From Nitrospirota bacterium (GTDB taxonomy: Bacteria; UBA2233): DNA of 64,000 nt. Below are positions 31,989 to 42,385 of this stretch, in pieces. A program made the position numbers and the translations under genes. The notes beneath the pieces were generated by a model. The model searched no databases. It was not told the origin of the DNA and saw nothing but the letters and a program-made list of their open reading frames with translations. The stretch is from positions 16,580-80,579 of the forward strand of contig WOZJ01000071.1 of NCBI GenBank assembly GCA_011620345.1, read 5' to 3'. How positions within the stretch are numbered: position 1 is the stretch's first letter; each line of letters opens with the position of its first letter.

Positions 31989-34277
31989 GTGACAAAGCCA
32001 ATGGGACCGAAGACGTACGATTACATGATTGTTGTGGAATCCCCTACGAAGGTGCAAACGCTCAAGCGCTACTTGGGCCCGAGCGTTCCCGTCGAAGCTT
32101 CCAAGGGGCACGTTAAGGACCTCCCAAAGAGTCGGCTCGGGGTTGACCTTCAAAAGGATTTTGAGCCCGAGTACGTGACGATCGAAGGGAAGCTCCAAGT
32201 CCTTAAGCGTCTCGTCGATGCTGCCGCGAACGTAAAGACAGTTTACCTCGCTTCCGACCCTGACAGGGAAGGCGAGGCAATCGCCTTTCATGTTGCCGAA
32301 GAGCTTCAGAAAATATTGCCGCAAGATGCGCTCAAGCGGGTACTTTTCTACGAGCTTACCCAGAAAGGGGTCCAAGAAGGGCTAAAACGGCCGACGGCGC
32401 TGAACCTTAACCTCTACAACGCGCACAAAGCAAGAAGGGTACTCGATAGACTCGTAGGCTACAAGATCTCCCCGCTCCTTTGGAAAAAGGTAAGGTACGG
32501 GCTTAGCGCCGGCAGAGTTCAGAGCGTTGCCTTAAGGCTCGTCCTCGAGCGGGAGCGGGCTATTAGGGCATTTGTCCCCAAAACATGGTTTACGCTGCTC
32601 GCCAAGCTCGCCTATCAAGGGGTACCCTTCGATGCCGAGCTCGCCCTTTATGCAGGCAAGAAGGCTCTCTTTGAGGACGAGCAAACGGCAAGAGGGGCAC
32701 TAAGGGCCCTTCAAAGCGTCCCTTTGATCGTCTCGGATATCGCTAAGTCTGAACGCAAGCGTGCCCCAAAGCCTCCGTTCAAGACGAGCACGCTCCAGCA
32801 AACGGCGGCATCGGTCCTAGGGTTTAGCCCCAAAGAAACAATGCTCTTGGCCCAAAGACTCTATGAAGGCGTAGAGATCGCCGGGTTTGGCCACGCGGGC
32901 CTCATCACCTACATGCGAACGGACTCGCTTCGGCTCTCTCCCGACATGTGCCATAAGGCGAAGGCGTTCGTAAAGGACCGCTTTGGCGAGCCGTTTGCCT
33001 CCAAGACGTTGCGCCGGTACGAAAATAAGGCCCGCGCGCAAGACGCCCACGAAGCCATCCGGCCGACAGACCTGGCCCTTACTCCCGAGACCCTAGAAGG
33101 CAAGCTCGATAGACGCTTGCATCGGCTTTATAGGCTGATTTTTTGGAGGTTCGTTGCCTCTCAGATGACCGACGCGCGTTTTGAACACATAAGCGTTACG
33201 CTCAAGGCTTGGGCGGCCGACGGGACCGAGGCGATCTTTCGGGCCAAGGGCGAAACGCTGCTCCATTCCGGGTTTCTTGCGGCGCTCGAGATGAGCGAAC
33301 CAAAAGAGTCGCTCGAAGGGACCTTGCCAGAGCTCCAGAAAGATGCTTCCTTGAGCCCAGAAAACCTCGCGCTCAAGGAGCACACGACCAAGCCTCCTGC
33401 GCGGTTTACGGAAGCCACGCTTATCAAAGAGCTCGAAGACCTTGGGATCGGCAGGCCTTCTACATACGCTACGATCGTCTCGACCGTTCAGGAGCGCCGC
33501 TACGTCCAAAAAGAGAACGGCCAGCTTCTTCCTACTCCGCTTGGGATCACGGTCAACGACCTTCTCGTGGCCCATTTCCCAAGCCTTCTCGATACAGGCT
33601 TCACGGCCAAGCTTGAGAACGACTTAGACGCGATCGAGGCCAACCAGATGAAATGGCAGGGCTTGATCGCAGACTTCTACTCGTCTTTTGCCAAGGAACT
33701 CGAAAAGGCCAACGAAGACATGCCGAGCATTAAGGCCATGCGCCAAGAGACGGGCGTTTCCTGCCCGGAGTGCCAGGCACTGACAGAGGTGCGCTTTGGA
33801 AAGCACGGCTATTTCCTCTCTTGCTCGCGTTACCCGGAGTGTACCTTCTCAAAGCCTTGCATACTCGAGCCGGACGGGAGTATAACCATAGCTGAGAACG
33901 GAGAAGTACAAGAAACCGGCCGCTTTTGCCCCAAATGCAAGTCTCCCATGGTCATTAAAAAAGGCCGTTACGGTGCCTTTATGGCCTGTTCCAACTATCC
34001 TGCCTGCAAGGAAACAAGCCCTGTTACGCTTGGCATTCCTTGCCCAAAGGAAGGCTGCGACGGGGAGCTTGCCGAGCGCCGCTCGAAGCGGGGCAGCACC
34101 TTTTACGGGTGTACCAACTACCCAAAGTGCACGTTTGTCCTCTCAAAAGAGCCCGTACAGGCCTGTTGCACGGCATGCGGTTTTCAGGTGATGGTTCGCG
34201 TCAAGGATCGCAAAGGGGAGACCAAGTCTCTCCAGTGCCCCAACTGCAAAACGTTCGTGGAGCTTACAACGGCATGA
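31989..34277 (+). CDS. topA: DNA topoisomerase I
   Basis: Type IA topoisomerase, 762 residues, relaxes negative supercoils. The N-terminal TOPRIM domain begins DYMIVVESPTKVQTL and has LASDPDREGEAIAFH. The catalytic Tyr is in GLITYMRTDSLRLSPD. Four C-terminal zinc ribbons follow, starting at CPECQALTEVR, CPKCKSPMVIKKG, CPKEGCDGELAE and CCTACGFQV. Start GTG 31989 is the first in frame; ATG 32001 is an alternative. The ATGA overlap with sppA at the end implies coupled translation. Confidence 0.96.
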   Translation: MTKPMGPKTYDYMIVVESPTKVQTLKRYLGPSVPVEASKGHVKDLPKSRLGVDLQKDFEPEYVTIEGKLQVLKRLVDAAANVKTVYLASDPDREGEAIAFHVAEELQKILPQDALKRVLFYELTQKGVQEGLKRPTALNLNLYNAHKARRVLDRLVGYKISPLLWKKVRYGLSAGRVQSVALRLVLERERAIRAFVPKTWFTLLAKLAYQGVPFDAELALYAGKKALFEDEQTARGALRALQSVPLIVSDIAKSERKRAPKPPFKTSTLQQTAASVLGFSPKETMLLAQRLYEGVEIAGFGHAGLITYMRTDSLRLSPDMCHKAKAFVKDRFGEPFASKTLRRYENKARAQDAHEAIRPTDLALTPETLEGKLDRRLHRLYRLIFWRFVASQMTDARFEHISVTLKAWAADGTEAIFRAKGETLLHSGFLAALEMSEPKESLEGTLPELQKDASLSPENLALKEHTTKPPARFTEATLIKELEDLGIGRPSTYATIVSTVQERRYVQKENGQLLPTPLGITVNDLLVAHFPSLLDTGFTAKLENDLDAIEANQMKWQGLIADFYSSFAKELEKANEDMPSIKAMRQETGVSCPECQALTEVRFGKHGYFLSCSRYPECTFSKPCILEPDGSITIAENGEVQETGRFCPKCKSPMVIKKGRYGAFMACSNYPACKETSPVTLGIPCPKEGCDGELAERRSKRGSTFYGCTNYPKCTFVLSKEPVQACCTACGFQVMVRVKDRKGETKSLQCPNCKTFVELTTA

Positions 34278-36061
34278 ATCGAAGCTGGACACTCATTTTG
34301 GCGAACGGTGCGCTCTTGGCGGCGGTGTTGTTCGGGTTTTTGGAGAAGGGGCGAATCTCCGGTTCGCCCGCGCTTGCTAAGGCCGGCCTTTTTGGGGTTA
34401 CGGACAGCTTCGTCCAGCTTGGCCGGTACGGAAGGTGGATGACCGGGGGCAGGGAGATATTGGAAATCGACCTCCCCCTTCGAATGGCCTATCAAAAGGA
34501 CCCTTTGAGCCGCTTGATCGGAAAGCCTACCCGGACGTTCGATGAGTATATGCGCCTAATCGAAGAGGCTTCAAGGGACAACGTCGTCTCGGGGATTCTG
34601 CTCGTGATCTCCGAAACGGCGCTTGATTTTGCCGAGATTGAAGATTTGCGCTCGGCCCTCCTTAGGTTCAAGGCCCAGGGAAAGTCCGTATACGTCTACT
34701 TCGAGAACGGTGGAAACAAGGAATACCTCCTTTCTGCGGCCTCCGACCACATTATGGGCGCGAAGACGGCAGGGCTTTTCTTGGTAGGACTGAAGACGAG
34801 AACGGTATACCTAAAAGACCTGCTGGACAAGCTCGGTATCCGGATGTGGGTTGTCAAGGAAGGCGAATACAAAACATTTGGCGACATGTTCACCCGTTCG
34901 AGTATGTCCGAATCGGACAAGGAACAGCTCGGCGCGCTGATAGACGACCTGTACGAAAAACTCGTTGCAACGATCTCAAAAGAAAGACGCCTGGATCGTC
35001 AATCCCTCGAGCAGGCCATCCAAAGGGCCCCGTTAACCTCTTCGGAGGCCAAAGCCTTGGGACTGTTCGACTCGATCGGCTACAGAGATGACCTTAAGCG
35101 TATCGTGAAAGACCAGGAGCCCCATAGGGTTCGTTTTGTGGACTTCAAGGATTACAGGGTGCGAAAGCTCTTTCCAGTCGGCAACCCCTTCAAGCGGCGT
35201 ATCGCCCTTCTTAATTTGTCCGGGATGATTCTGCCGGGTGAAAGTCAGGACATGCCCATGTTGAGGACGAGGGCGATTCTCGAGCGGCCCACGCTTGAGC
35301 TGCTCGAGGAGATCGAAAAAGACCGTTCGATCGGGGCCCTTTTGGTTCGAATCGATTCTCCCGGAGGGCTGGAGTCGCCTACCGATCAAATCTGGCGAAA
35401 AATCCGCAAGCTCGGAGAGAAAAAGCCCGTTATCGTCCAGGCCGGCGGCGTTTGTGCCTCCGGAGGCTACTACATCGCCTCAGGGGGCAACAAGGTGATT
35501 GCCCATCCCTACTCGGTCGTAGGCTCGATCGGCGTGCTGGCTCTTAAGCCGGATGCCAGCGTGCTTGCCGACAAGCTCGGTCTCCGCTCCGAGACGATTC
35601 AGCGCGGAGACCATGCGGACGTATTCTCCCCGTGGAAGGGGTGGAGCCCGGAAGAGCTCGAGCGTCTCAAGGTAAACATCCGCCACGACTACGAAATGTT
35701 TCTCGAGGCCGTGGCTGTTTCCAGAGGAAGGCCAAAAGAGGAGATTGCCAAGCTTGCGCAAGGACGAATCTACTCCGGGGAGGCCGCGTTGAAGCTCGGG
35801 CTCATCGATCGTTTAGGGGGGTTCTTTGAAGCCTTGGACGAAGCAAAGGAGGCCATTGGGCTAAAGCCTCAGGATGCGGCAGAAATTGTCGTGTTTCCGA
35901 AAGAAAAGGGGCTTTTCGAAGCGCTGGCCCAAGGGCCGTTTGCCTACAAAGATCCCTACCTTCGCTTGCTTGAGCCTGTTGGATGTGTAAGCAAGATGCT
36001 GGACATACTCGGAAAGCAGCACTCTGCCGTACTCTGGCCCGTGTTGTTCCAGATGGAGTAG
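34274..36061 (+). CDS. sppA: Signal peptide peptidase SppA, long (67K) type
   Basis: This 595-residue inner-membrane protease removes leftover signal peptides. It has one N-terminal membrane helix and two tandem S49 domains, the E. coli-like arrangement in which the first supplies the catalytic Lys and the second the Ser. Ser is in GGVCASGGYYIASGGNKVIA, followed by GSIGVLALKPD. The first half shows the corresponding degenerate block NKEYLLSAASDHIMG. ATG 34274 overlaps the topA stop. Six bases separate its stop from trmFO. Confidence 0.93.
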   Translation: MNRSWTLILANGALLAAVLFGFLEKGRISGSPALAKAGLFGVTDSFVQLGRYGRWMTGGREILEIDLPLRMAYQKDPLSRLIGKPTRTFDEYMRLIEEASRDNVVSGILLVISETALDFAEIEDLRSALLRFKAQGKSVYVYFENGGNKEYLLSAASDHIMGAKTAGLFLVGLKTRTVYLKDLLDKLGIRMWVVKEGEYKTFGDMFTRSSMSESDKEQLGALIDDLYEKLVATISKERRLDRQSLEQAIQRAPLTSSEAKALGLFDSIGYRDDLKRIVKDQEPHRVRFVDFKDYRVRKLFPVGNPFKRRIALLNLSGMILPGESQDMPMLRTRAILERPTLELLEEIEKDRSIGALLVRIDSPGGLESPTDQIWRKIRKLGEKKPVIVQAGGVCASGGYYIASGGNKVIAHPYSVVGSIGVLALKPDASVLADKLGLRSETIQRGDHADVFSPWKGWSPEELERLKVNIRHDYEMFLEAVAVSRGRPKEEIAKLAQGRIYSGEAALKLGLIDRLGGFFEALDEAKEAIGLKPQDAAEIVVFPKEKGLFEALAQGPFAYKDPYLRLLEPVGCVSKMLDILGKQHSAVLWPVLFQME

Positions 36062-36067
36062 GCGGCC

Positions 36068-37456
36068 ATGGAGCGATGGATCGATTTGAGCGATATTCCA
36101 GAAAGGGCACGACGGCTACCTGTAAAGGTGATCGGGGGCGGGTTGGCTGGGGTTGAGGCTGCCTACGCGCTGGCCAAAGAAGGGGTTCCCGTCGAGTTGA
36201 TCGAGATGAAACCAAGGCGCTTCTCGCCTGCCCACCGCCTGGTCCACCTAGCCGAGCTCGTGTGCTCGAACTCGTTCAAGAGCATGGACCCCTTAAAGGC
36301 TTCTGGGCTCCTCAAGAAAGAGCTTGGCCTTCTGGGCTCGGTCGTGCTGGAAGCCGCAAGGAAGACGCGCGTCCCGGCAGGGGAGGCCCTTGCTGTCGAC
36401 AGGGATGCGTTCGCCGAGCGCGTTACACGCATCCTGTCTGCCCATCCGCTGATTAAGATTGTCCGGAAAGAAGCCATTGCCATCCCGCGCACGGGCATCG
36501 TGGTTGTCGCCGTAGGTCCATTGCCATCGGGCCGGTTTGAGCGTGCAATCGAGCACCTGCTCGGCGACAAAGGGCTATACTTTTACGACGCGGTTTCCCC
36601 TGTCGTCGAGAGCGAAAGCATTGATTTTTCGAAAGTGTTTCGTGCCTCCCGCTACGAAGAGGGAGAAGGCGATTACATCAACTGTCCGATGAGCAGGGAG
36701 CAGTACTTGGCGTTCGTGCAAGCGCTCAAGGGAGCCCAGAAGGTTCCCTTGAGGCCGCTAGATGAACCCAAGTTTTTCCAGGGATGTCAGCCTGTAGACC
36801 TCATTGCAGAGCAGGGCGAGCATGCGCTGGCGTTCGCCCAGATGTCTCCCGTGGGGTTTCGGCAGTTCAAGGGCGCTTCGAACAGGCCGTTCGCCGTGAT
36901 TCAGCTAAGACAGGACGACCTGGTAGGGTGCCACTACGCGATTGTCGGGTTTCAGAGTAGGCTCAAGATGCAAGAACAGGACAGGGTGTTCCGGATGATT
37001 CCAGGGCTCGAGAATGCCCGTTTCGTCCGGTACGGAACGTTCCACAGGAACACGTACATCAACACCCCAAAGTATTTAAGCCGTTTTTTGAGCTTAAAGC
37101 ACTGCCCGCGTATTTTTTTTGCTGGTCAGGTTTGCGGGGTCGAGGGCTACCTCGAGTCGGCCGCGATGGGCCTCGTGGCCGGCCTGTTTGCCGCGAGGAT
37201 GTGGAAAACACAGCCAATCCGGGAGCTTCCAAAAGGAAGCATGATCGCAGGGCTTCTCGGATACATCACCTTCGAAGGGCATAAAGAGTTCAAGCCTATG
37301 AATGCAAACTTTGGCCTGCTTGAAGCAGAGAACCCTCCCGGGCGCGACAGAAAGGCCAAACGGGCGTGGCTTATGGAACGTTCAAGCTCAGGGCTGGATG
37401 CTTGGATGCGCGAAATGGGAATAGGGCTTCAGGAGGGGTTCTCATCGCTCAAATAG
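36068..37456 (+). CDS. trmFO: Methylenetetrahydrofolate-tRNA-(uracil-5-)-methyltransferase TrmFO
   Basis: FAD enzyme that makes m5U54 in tRNA using methylene-THF. The dinucleotide-binding motif VKVIGGGLAGVEAAYALA is near residue 20, followed by ELVCSNSFKS with the conserved Cys, and a second Cys in NCPMSREQY. The FAD-binding end includes FFAGQVCGVEGYLESAAMG. Its N-terminus is about 18 residues longer than most. The placement between topA and xerC is common in several bacterial groups. Confidence 0.96.
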   Translation: MERWIDLSDIPERARRLPVKVIGGGLAGVEAAYALAKEGVPVELIEMKPRRFSPAHRLVHLAELVCSNSFKSMDPLKASGLLKKELGLLGSVVLEAARKTRVPAGEALAVDRDAFAERVTRILSAHPLIKIVRKEAIAIPRTGIVVVAVGPLPSGRFERAIEHLLGDKGLYFYDAVSPVVESESIDFSKVFRASRYEEGEGDYINCPMSREQYLAFVQALKGAQKVPLRPLDEPKFFQGCQPVDLIAEQGEHALAFAQMSPVGFRQFKGASNRPFAVIQLRQDDLVGCHYAIVGFQSRLKMQEQDRVFRMIPGLENARFVRYGTFHRNTYINTPKYLSRFLSLKHCPRIFFAGQVCGVEGYLESAAMGLVAGLFAARMWKTQPIRELPKGSMIAGLLGYITFEGHKEFKPMNANFGLLEAENPPGRDRKAKRAWLMERSSSGLDAWMREMGIGLQEGFSSLK

Positions 37457-37482
37457 GCCAAGACAACCCAACGCTGGGGGAG

Positions 37483-38400
37483 GTGCGATCGCTTCTTGGG
37501 GCCTTCGAGCGCTTTCTCAAGATTTCACGGGCGCTTTCTGGAGCCTCTGTGGCGGCCTATGTCCGGGATGTCCGTCTTTTTCTCCTTAGGGAAGCAAAGG
37601 ACGATGAGGCGAATTTTACGCTGCCACTTGCGGCTAAGGTGCTGGAAGGGTGGCTATTTCGTTACTTAAGGCACCTCTCCTTTCGACTCAAGCGTACGAG
37701 CATCGAGCGCAAGAAGTGCTCCTTCAAGGCGTTTGTCCGCTTCTTGGAGAGTTCGGGCAACCTCGATGGAGCGCTCAAACCGGTGCTTGCCGGAGGAAAG
37801 GCCGAATCCAGGCTTCCTTCGTACATGAGCGCCAAGAGCGTGGAGGAATTGCTGGAGCATCTCTGGAGGCGCTCGGACCCTAAAGACATAAGGGATGCCG
37901 CCTTTTTGGAAGTTCTCTACGGACTTGGGCTTCGGATTTCGGAAGCGCTGAACCTTACGCTCCAGGACATCGACATGGACCGCAAACTGGTCCGTGTTAC
38001 CGGTAAAGGGAGAAAAGTGCGCTATACGCCCTGTACAGAGCGCACCCTTGAGGCTATAATTGCATATTTACCGGTACGCGTACGCTGGGCCAAGCCTGGG
38101 GAAAGAGAGTGGCTTTTTGTCGGGCCCGCTGGAAAGCGGCTTTCTGTCCGAAACATGCAGGCTCGGGTCGCAAAACTTGGGGTTGAAGCGCTCGGCAGGA
38201 ACGACCTCCATCCCCACATGTTTCGGCATGCGCTAGCCACCCATTTGCTAGAGGGGGGAATGGATATCCGTCTCGTTAAGGAAATGCTAGGCCACGCGAG
38301 CCTTTCTACGACCCAGCGTTATACGAGGGTGACGCTCGAGCATTTGTTCGAGACGTACCAAAAGGCTCATCCAAGGGCCTCATCCAAGGGCAAAGAATAA
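37483..38400 (+). CDS. xerC: Tyrosine recombinase XerC/XerD type
   Basis: Site-specific recombinase for chromosome dimer resolution. It has an N-terminal SAM-like core-binding domain ([22 protein letters not shown]) and a catalytic domain with Arg in [14 protein letters not shown], Lys in VTGKGRKVR, His-x2-Arg in [16 protein letters not shown], and the nucleophile Tyr in [13 protein letters not shown]. The start is uncertain. GTG 37483 is the first canonical start after trmFO. A strong AGGAGGGG at 37431-37438 instead points to the ATC at 37444. GTG 37366 and TTG 37402 lie inside trmFO. hslV follows two bases after the stop. Confidence 0.93.
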   Translation: MRSLLGAFERFLKISRALSGASVAAYVRDVRLFLLREAKDDEANFTLPLAAKVLEGWLFRYLRHLSFRLKRTSIERKKCSFKAFVRFLESSGNLDGALKPVLAGGKAESRLPSYMSAKSVEELLEHLWRRSDPKDIRDAAFLEVLYGLGLRISEALNLTLQDIDMDRKLVRVTGKGRKVRYTPCTERTLEAIIAYLPVRVRWAKPGEREWLFVGPAGKRLSVRNMQARVAKLGVEALGRNDLHPHMFRHALATHLLEGGMDIRLVKEMLGHASLSTTQRYTRVTLEHLFETYQKAHPRASSKGKE

Positions 38401-38402
38401 AA

Positions 38403-38942
38403 ATGGCCCATTTTGAAGGAACGACCATCCTCGCCGTAAGGCGAGAAAACGAGGTCGCCATGGCCGGAGACGGGCAGGTGAGCCTCTCTGGAACGATCGT
38501 CAAAGCTGGGGCCAAAAAGGTCAGGCGTCTCTACCAGGATAAAGTTCTTGCCGGGTTTGCCGGCTCGACGGCCGATGCGTTCACGCTCTTCGAGCGCTTT
38601 GAGGCCAAGCTCGAGGCGTACCGGGGCAACCTGATGCGCGCCTCCGTCGAGCTCGCCAAAGATTGGAGGACGGACCGCATCCTTAGGCGGCTTGAGGCCA
38701 TGCTGCTCGTGGCCGACAGGGAGCATATCCTGCTGCTCACGGGAGGGGGCGACGTGCTCGAACCGGACGAGCCAGCGATGGCGATAGGCTCCGGGGGTGA
38801 TTATGCCAGGGCTGCGGCGCTTGCGCTAAGCTTGCACACCGGCCTAAAGGCGGCCGAAATTGCAAAGGTTGCACTCGAGATCGCAGGGAAAATTTGCGTG
38901 TACACGAACGATACCTTGACCATAGAGGTGCTCGAAGGATGA
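38403..38942 (+). CDS. hslV: HslV proteasome-like protease subunit
   Basis: This 179-residue Ntn threonine protease forms the two-ring core of the HslUV complex. After removal of the first residues the catalytic Thr is exposed in [11 protein letters not shown]. The [13 protein letters not shown] and [14 protein letters not shown] blocks are typical. The N-terminal pre-sequence (MAHFEG) is short. Its stop overlaps the hslU start (ATGA), in keeping with balanced synthesis of the two subunits. Confidence 0.96.
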   Translation: MAHFEGTTILAVRRENEVAMAGDGQVSLSGTIVKAGAKKVRRLYQDKVLAGFAGSTADAFTLFERFEAKLEAYRGNLMRASVELAKDWRTDRILRRLEAMLLVADREHILLLTGGGDVLEPDEPAMAIGSGGDYARAAALALSLHTGLKAAEIAKVALEIAGKICVYTNDTLTIEVLEG

Positions 38943-40321
38943 ACCAACCGGCCGAGCCCCTTGCCAAGCACCCTACCCCGAGAGAGGTCGTGCGCATGCT
39001 CGATACCTACATCGTGGGTCAGGACAAGGCTAAACGGGCCGTTGCGATCGCCCTAAGGAACCGCTACCGGCGCATGTTCGTCGAGCCGGAGCTAAAAGAC
39101 GAGATCGCACCCAAGAACATCTTGATGATCGGGCCGACGGGAGTGGGGAAGACAGAAATTTCCAGACGGCTTGCAAAGCTCATGAACGCCCCTTTCCTCA
39201 AGGTCGAGGCCTCCAAGTTCACAGAGGTAGGTTATGTCGGCCGGGATGTAGACTCAATCATCCGAGATTTGGCCCGCGTTGCCGTGAACCAAGGAAGGGA
39301 AGAAGAGCGTCAAAAGGTCCTTGAACGCGCAAGGCACCTGGCCGAGGAGCGCGTCCTTGATTTGCTTGTAGGCCCATTGCGGCCAGCCCAAAAGGCCGGC
39401 AGGGAAGAGGCAGAGAGGTTTGCCACACCGGAAGAGCCCCAATCCTCTACACGTGAGCGGTTTCGTCAGCTCTTGCGCGATGGCAAGCTGTCTCAACGCT
39501 TCGTCGAGATGGAGCTTAAGGAGGCCGCGGGGCCGATGGTCGAGATCTTTGCAGCCCAGGGGCTAGAAGAGCTCGATACCAATTTGAGAGACATGCTCTC
39601 CCAGCTCATGCCCAAAAAGTCCAAGCGGAAGAAGGTCCTCGTTCCAGAAGCGCTAGAGATGCTGACCGAGGAGGAGGCCGAGCGGCTGATAGACATGCAG
39701 AAAGTCCAGAAAACGGCGATCGATCTGATGGAGAATTCCGGGATCGTGTTTATCGACGAAATCGACAAGATAGCCGGCAGGGAAGGTGTCGGCGGGCCGG
39801 ACGTATCACGCGAAGGGGTCCAACGCGACCTCCTTCCTTTGGTCGAGGGTACGAGCGTTTCGACGAAATACGGAGTCATTCATACCGATCATATCCTATT
39901 CATCGCGGCCGGAGCGTTCCATACTTCCAAGCCGTCCGATTTAATCCCAGAATTCCAGGGGCGTTTCCCCATTCGGGTCGAGCTCGAAGCGCTCACACAG
40001 GCGGATTTTGTCCGAATCCTGAGCGAAACCCGGAACGCCCTGGTCCGGCAGTACCAAGCGCTCTTGGCGACGGAAGGGGTTACGCTGATCTTCGAGCCTT
40101 CCGCTATCGAGGAGATCGCCAAGATCGCCTCGGAGATCAACGAGAATACGGAAAACATCGGCGCAAGGCGCCTACACACGGTCATGGAGAAGCTCCTTGA
40201 AGAAGTGTCGTTCGCCGCGCCAGAAATGGCGGGCGTCGAGGTCAAGATCGACAATCAATATGTCATCTCCAAGCTGGCCGACATCGTCAAAGACAGGGAT
40301 TTGACCCGGTACATCCTCTAA
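38939..40321 (+). CDS. hslU: HslU ATPase subunit of HslUV
   Basis: AAA+ unfoldase that feeds HslV, 460 residues. Walker A is [15 protein letters not shown] and Walker B is [16 protein letters not shown]. The intermediate I-domain lies around residues 110-240. The C-terminus [17 protein letters not shown], which docks into HslV, is complete. I chose ATG 38939 for its overlap with hslV. Confidence 0.97.
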   Translation: MNQPAEPLAKHPTPREVVRMLDTYIVGQDKAKRAVAIALRNRYRRMFVEPELKDEIAPKNILMIGPTGVGKTEISRRLAKLMNAPFLKVEASKFTEVGYVGRDVDSIIRDLARVAVNQGREEERQKVLERARHLAEERVLDLLVGPLRPAQKAGREEAERFATPEEPQSSTRERFRQLLRDGKLSQRFVEMELKEAAGPMVEIFAAQGLEELDTNLRDMLSQLMPKKSKRKKVLVPEALEMLTEEEAERLIDMQKVQKTAIDLMENSGIVFIDEIDKIAGREGVGGPDVSREGVQRDLLPLVEGTSVSTKYGVIHTDHILFIAAGAFHTSKPSDLIPEFQGRFPIRVELEALTQADFVRILSETRNALVRQYQALLATEGVTLIFEPSAIEEIAKIASEINENTENIGARRLHTVMEKLLEEVSFAAPEMAGVEVKIDNQYVISKLADIVKDRDLTRYIL

Positions 40322-40346
40322 GCCCGTGGGCACCGAAGGAGAGCGC

Positions 40347-41213
40347 ATGGAAACCGAAGCGTCGAGCAAGGTCAAGGTCCTTTTGGAGGCATTGCCCTAC
40401 TTAAGGCAGTTCTACGGCAAAACGATCGTCGTGAAGATTGGGGGGACGGCCTTTAAAGACCCGGAGCTGCTCAAGTCTATCGCGCTGGATATCGTCTTCG
40501 TCGAATTCTTGGGCATTCGGACCGTCATCGTCCACGGCGGCGGCCCCCAGATTGGCTCGTTGCTTCAAAGGCTCGGGCTCGAAAGCCGCTTTTTCCGCGG
40601 GCTTCGCATTACCGATGCCAGCGCGCTCGAGGTCGTCGAAATGGTGCTCCTTAAAACAGGCAAGGAAATCGTCACGCTGATCGAGCTTTTGGGTGGAAAG
40701 GCTATTGGGCTTTCCGGCAGGGATGCCGGGCTTTTTTTAGCGAAGCAGATGGGCCCTGTCCAGGCAGACGGGGAAGAGGTCGATCTTGGGTTCGTGGGTG
40801 AAATCGTCGTGACCAACCCGAGCGTTGTGAGCCTACTTTTAAAAGAACGGCTGATCCCCGTCATCAGCCCGATCGGGATAGACAACGAAGGAACACCACT
40901 CAACCTGAACGCGGATACGGTCGCCTCTAGGCTTGCAGGCAGTCTGCATGCGGAAAAGCTCATTCTTATGACGGACGTGGAAGGGCTGCTGGACGAAAAC
41001 GGAATGCTGATTTCTTCTCTCAAAAGCACCAAGGCCAAGGGTTTGATCGAATCGGGCACCGTCAAGCAGGGGATGATCCCGAAACTAAGCTGCTGCACCG
41101 ACGCGCTCGATCAGGGCGTACGGAAGACCCATATCATCAACGGGAAGATCAAGAATGCCCTTCTTTTGGAGTTGTTCACGGAGTCGGGCATCGGGACGGA
41201 GATCAAGTTTTGA
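40347..41213 (+). CDS. argB: Acetylglutamate kinase
   Basis: Second step of arginine synthesis, phosphorylating N-acetylglutamate. The amino-acid-kinase core is clear: TIVVKIGGTAF, TVIVHGGGPQIGSLL, GLSGRDAGLF and NLNADTVASRLAGSL. An N-terminal helix (KVKVLLEALPYLRQFYG) is the type found in hexameric, arginine-inhibited enzymes. AAGGAG lies just before ATG 40347. TGATG joins it to argD. Confidence 0.96.
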   Translation: METEASSKVKVLLEALPYLRQFYGKTIVVKIGGTAFKDPELLKSIALDIVFVEFLGIRTVIVHGGGPQIGSLLQRLGLESRFFRGLRITDASALEVVEMVLLKTGKEIVTLIELLGGKAIGLSGRDAGLFLAKQMGPVQADGEEVDLGFVGEIVVTNPSVVSLLLKERLIPVISPIGIDNEGTPLNLNADTVASRLAGSLHAEKLILMTDVEGLLDENGMLISSLKSTKAKGLIESGTVKQGMIPKLSCCTDALDQGVRKTHIINGKIKNALLLELFTESGIGTEIKF

Positions 41214-42385
41214 TGGAGAACCTAGACGGGCTGGAGTTGATCATTCCCGTGTACTCCAAAAGACCGCTCGTTGTCTCAAGGGCGAAGGGCTGCTGGGTTT
41301 ACGACCAAAATGGAAAGGCCTACCTTGACTTCGTCTCCGGGATAGGCGTCAACGCGCTAGGTCATACCCCTGAGTGCGTGCTAGAGGCGCTCGCAGACCA
41401 GATGCATCGTTACCTGCACGTTTCCAACCTCTACATCGATCCTTTGCAAGCCGAGCTCGCCAGGCTACTCCAGGGTTTTGGGTTCTCCTCTCAGGTTTTC
41501 TTCGCAAACTCTGGCACCGAAGCGAACGAGGCGGCCATCAAGCTGGCCCGGGCCTACCGCAAGGACACGAACAAAGGGCTTTGTATCGTTGCGATGGAAA
41601 ATGGGTTCCACGGAAGGACCTTGGGCGCGCTTAGCGCAACGGGGCAGTCAAAGCTCAAAACGCCCTTCGAGCCGCTGCTCGAAGGGTTCGCGTTCGTCCC
41701 GTTCGGCGATTCCGTGGCGCTTGAAGAGGCGCTCGAGGGGCCTACGCTAGCCGTACTTCTCGAGGTGATCCAGGCCGAGGGAGGGGTGAATACGGCGAGC
41801 GACGAGTATTTCGCAGAAGTTTCCAGGCTTGCTGAGCGCTCTGGAGCGCTTCTTATCGTGGACGAAGTTCAAACAGGACTCGGCAGGACGGGAAAGGCCT
41901 ATGCTTTTCAGCATGTGGGGCTAAAACCCGACATCGTTACACTAGGAAAGGCTCTTGGCGGCGGCCTTCCGCTTGCATGCATGCTGGCAAGGCCGGAAAT
42001 TGCCAAAAGTTTCAAGCTCTCAAGCCATGGCTCGACGTTCGGCGGGAACCCTCTTGCCGTCCGGGCGGGTATCGAGGTGATCAAGACCCTCCAATCTGGC
42101 GGTTTCCTTGCAGCAGTGGAACACAAAGGGGCGCTGCTTTCCAAAGGCCTAAGGGCGTTACAGGGCGAGTTTCCCTCGATCCAGGACGTCCGCGGGAAGG
42201 GGCTTTTGTGGGGCGTAGAGCTCCAAGCCGGGGCAAAGTGCGTGCTTGATGCCGCGTTCGATCTTGGCCTTCTTCTGCATTCGGCGGGCGAGTCGGTTGT
42301 CCGCTTCATCCCACCGTTGAGTGTCAGCCCTCAAGAGATCGAGACGGCGCTTGCACGTTTCAAGGAGGCATTAAAACAATGCTGA
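41213..42385 (+). CDS. argD: Acetylornithine aminotransferase
   Basis: Class III PLP aminotransferase, 390 residues, fourth step of arginine synthesis. Visible motifs are FANSGTEANEAAIKLAR, NGFHGRTLGALSATG, the Asp in LLIVDEVQTGLGRTG and the PLP-binding Lys in VTLGKALGGGLPLA. Such enzymes often also serve succinyl-DAP in lysine synthesis, but DapL in this window makes that unnecessary. Overlaps argB and argF by a few bases. Confidence 0.95.
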   Translation: MENLDGLELIIPVYSKRPLVVSRAKGCWVYDQNGKAYLDFVSGIGVNALGHTPECVLEALADQMHRYLHVSNLYIDPLQAELARLLQGFGFSSQVFFANSGTEANEAAIKLARAYRKDTNKGLCIVAMENGFHGRTLGALSATGQSKLKTPFEPLLEGFAFVPFGDSVALEEALEGPTLAVLLEVIQAEGGVNTASDEYFAEVSRLAERSGALLIVDEVQTGLGRTGKAYAFQHVGLKPDIVTLGKALGGGLPLACMLARPEIAKSFKLSSHGSTFGGNPLAVRAGIEVIKTLQSGGFLAAVEHKGALLSKGLRALQGEFPSIQDVRGKGLLWGVELQAGAKCVLDAAFDLGLLLHSAGESVVRFIPPLSVSPQEIETALARFKEALKQC

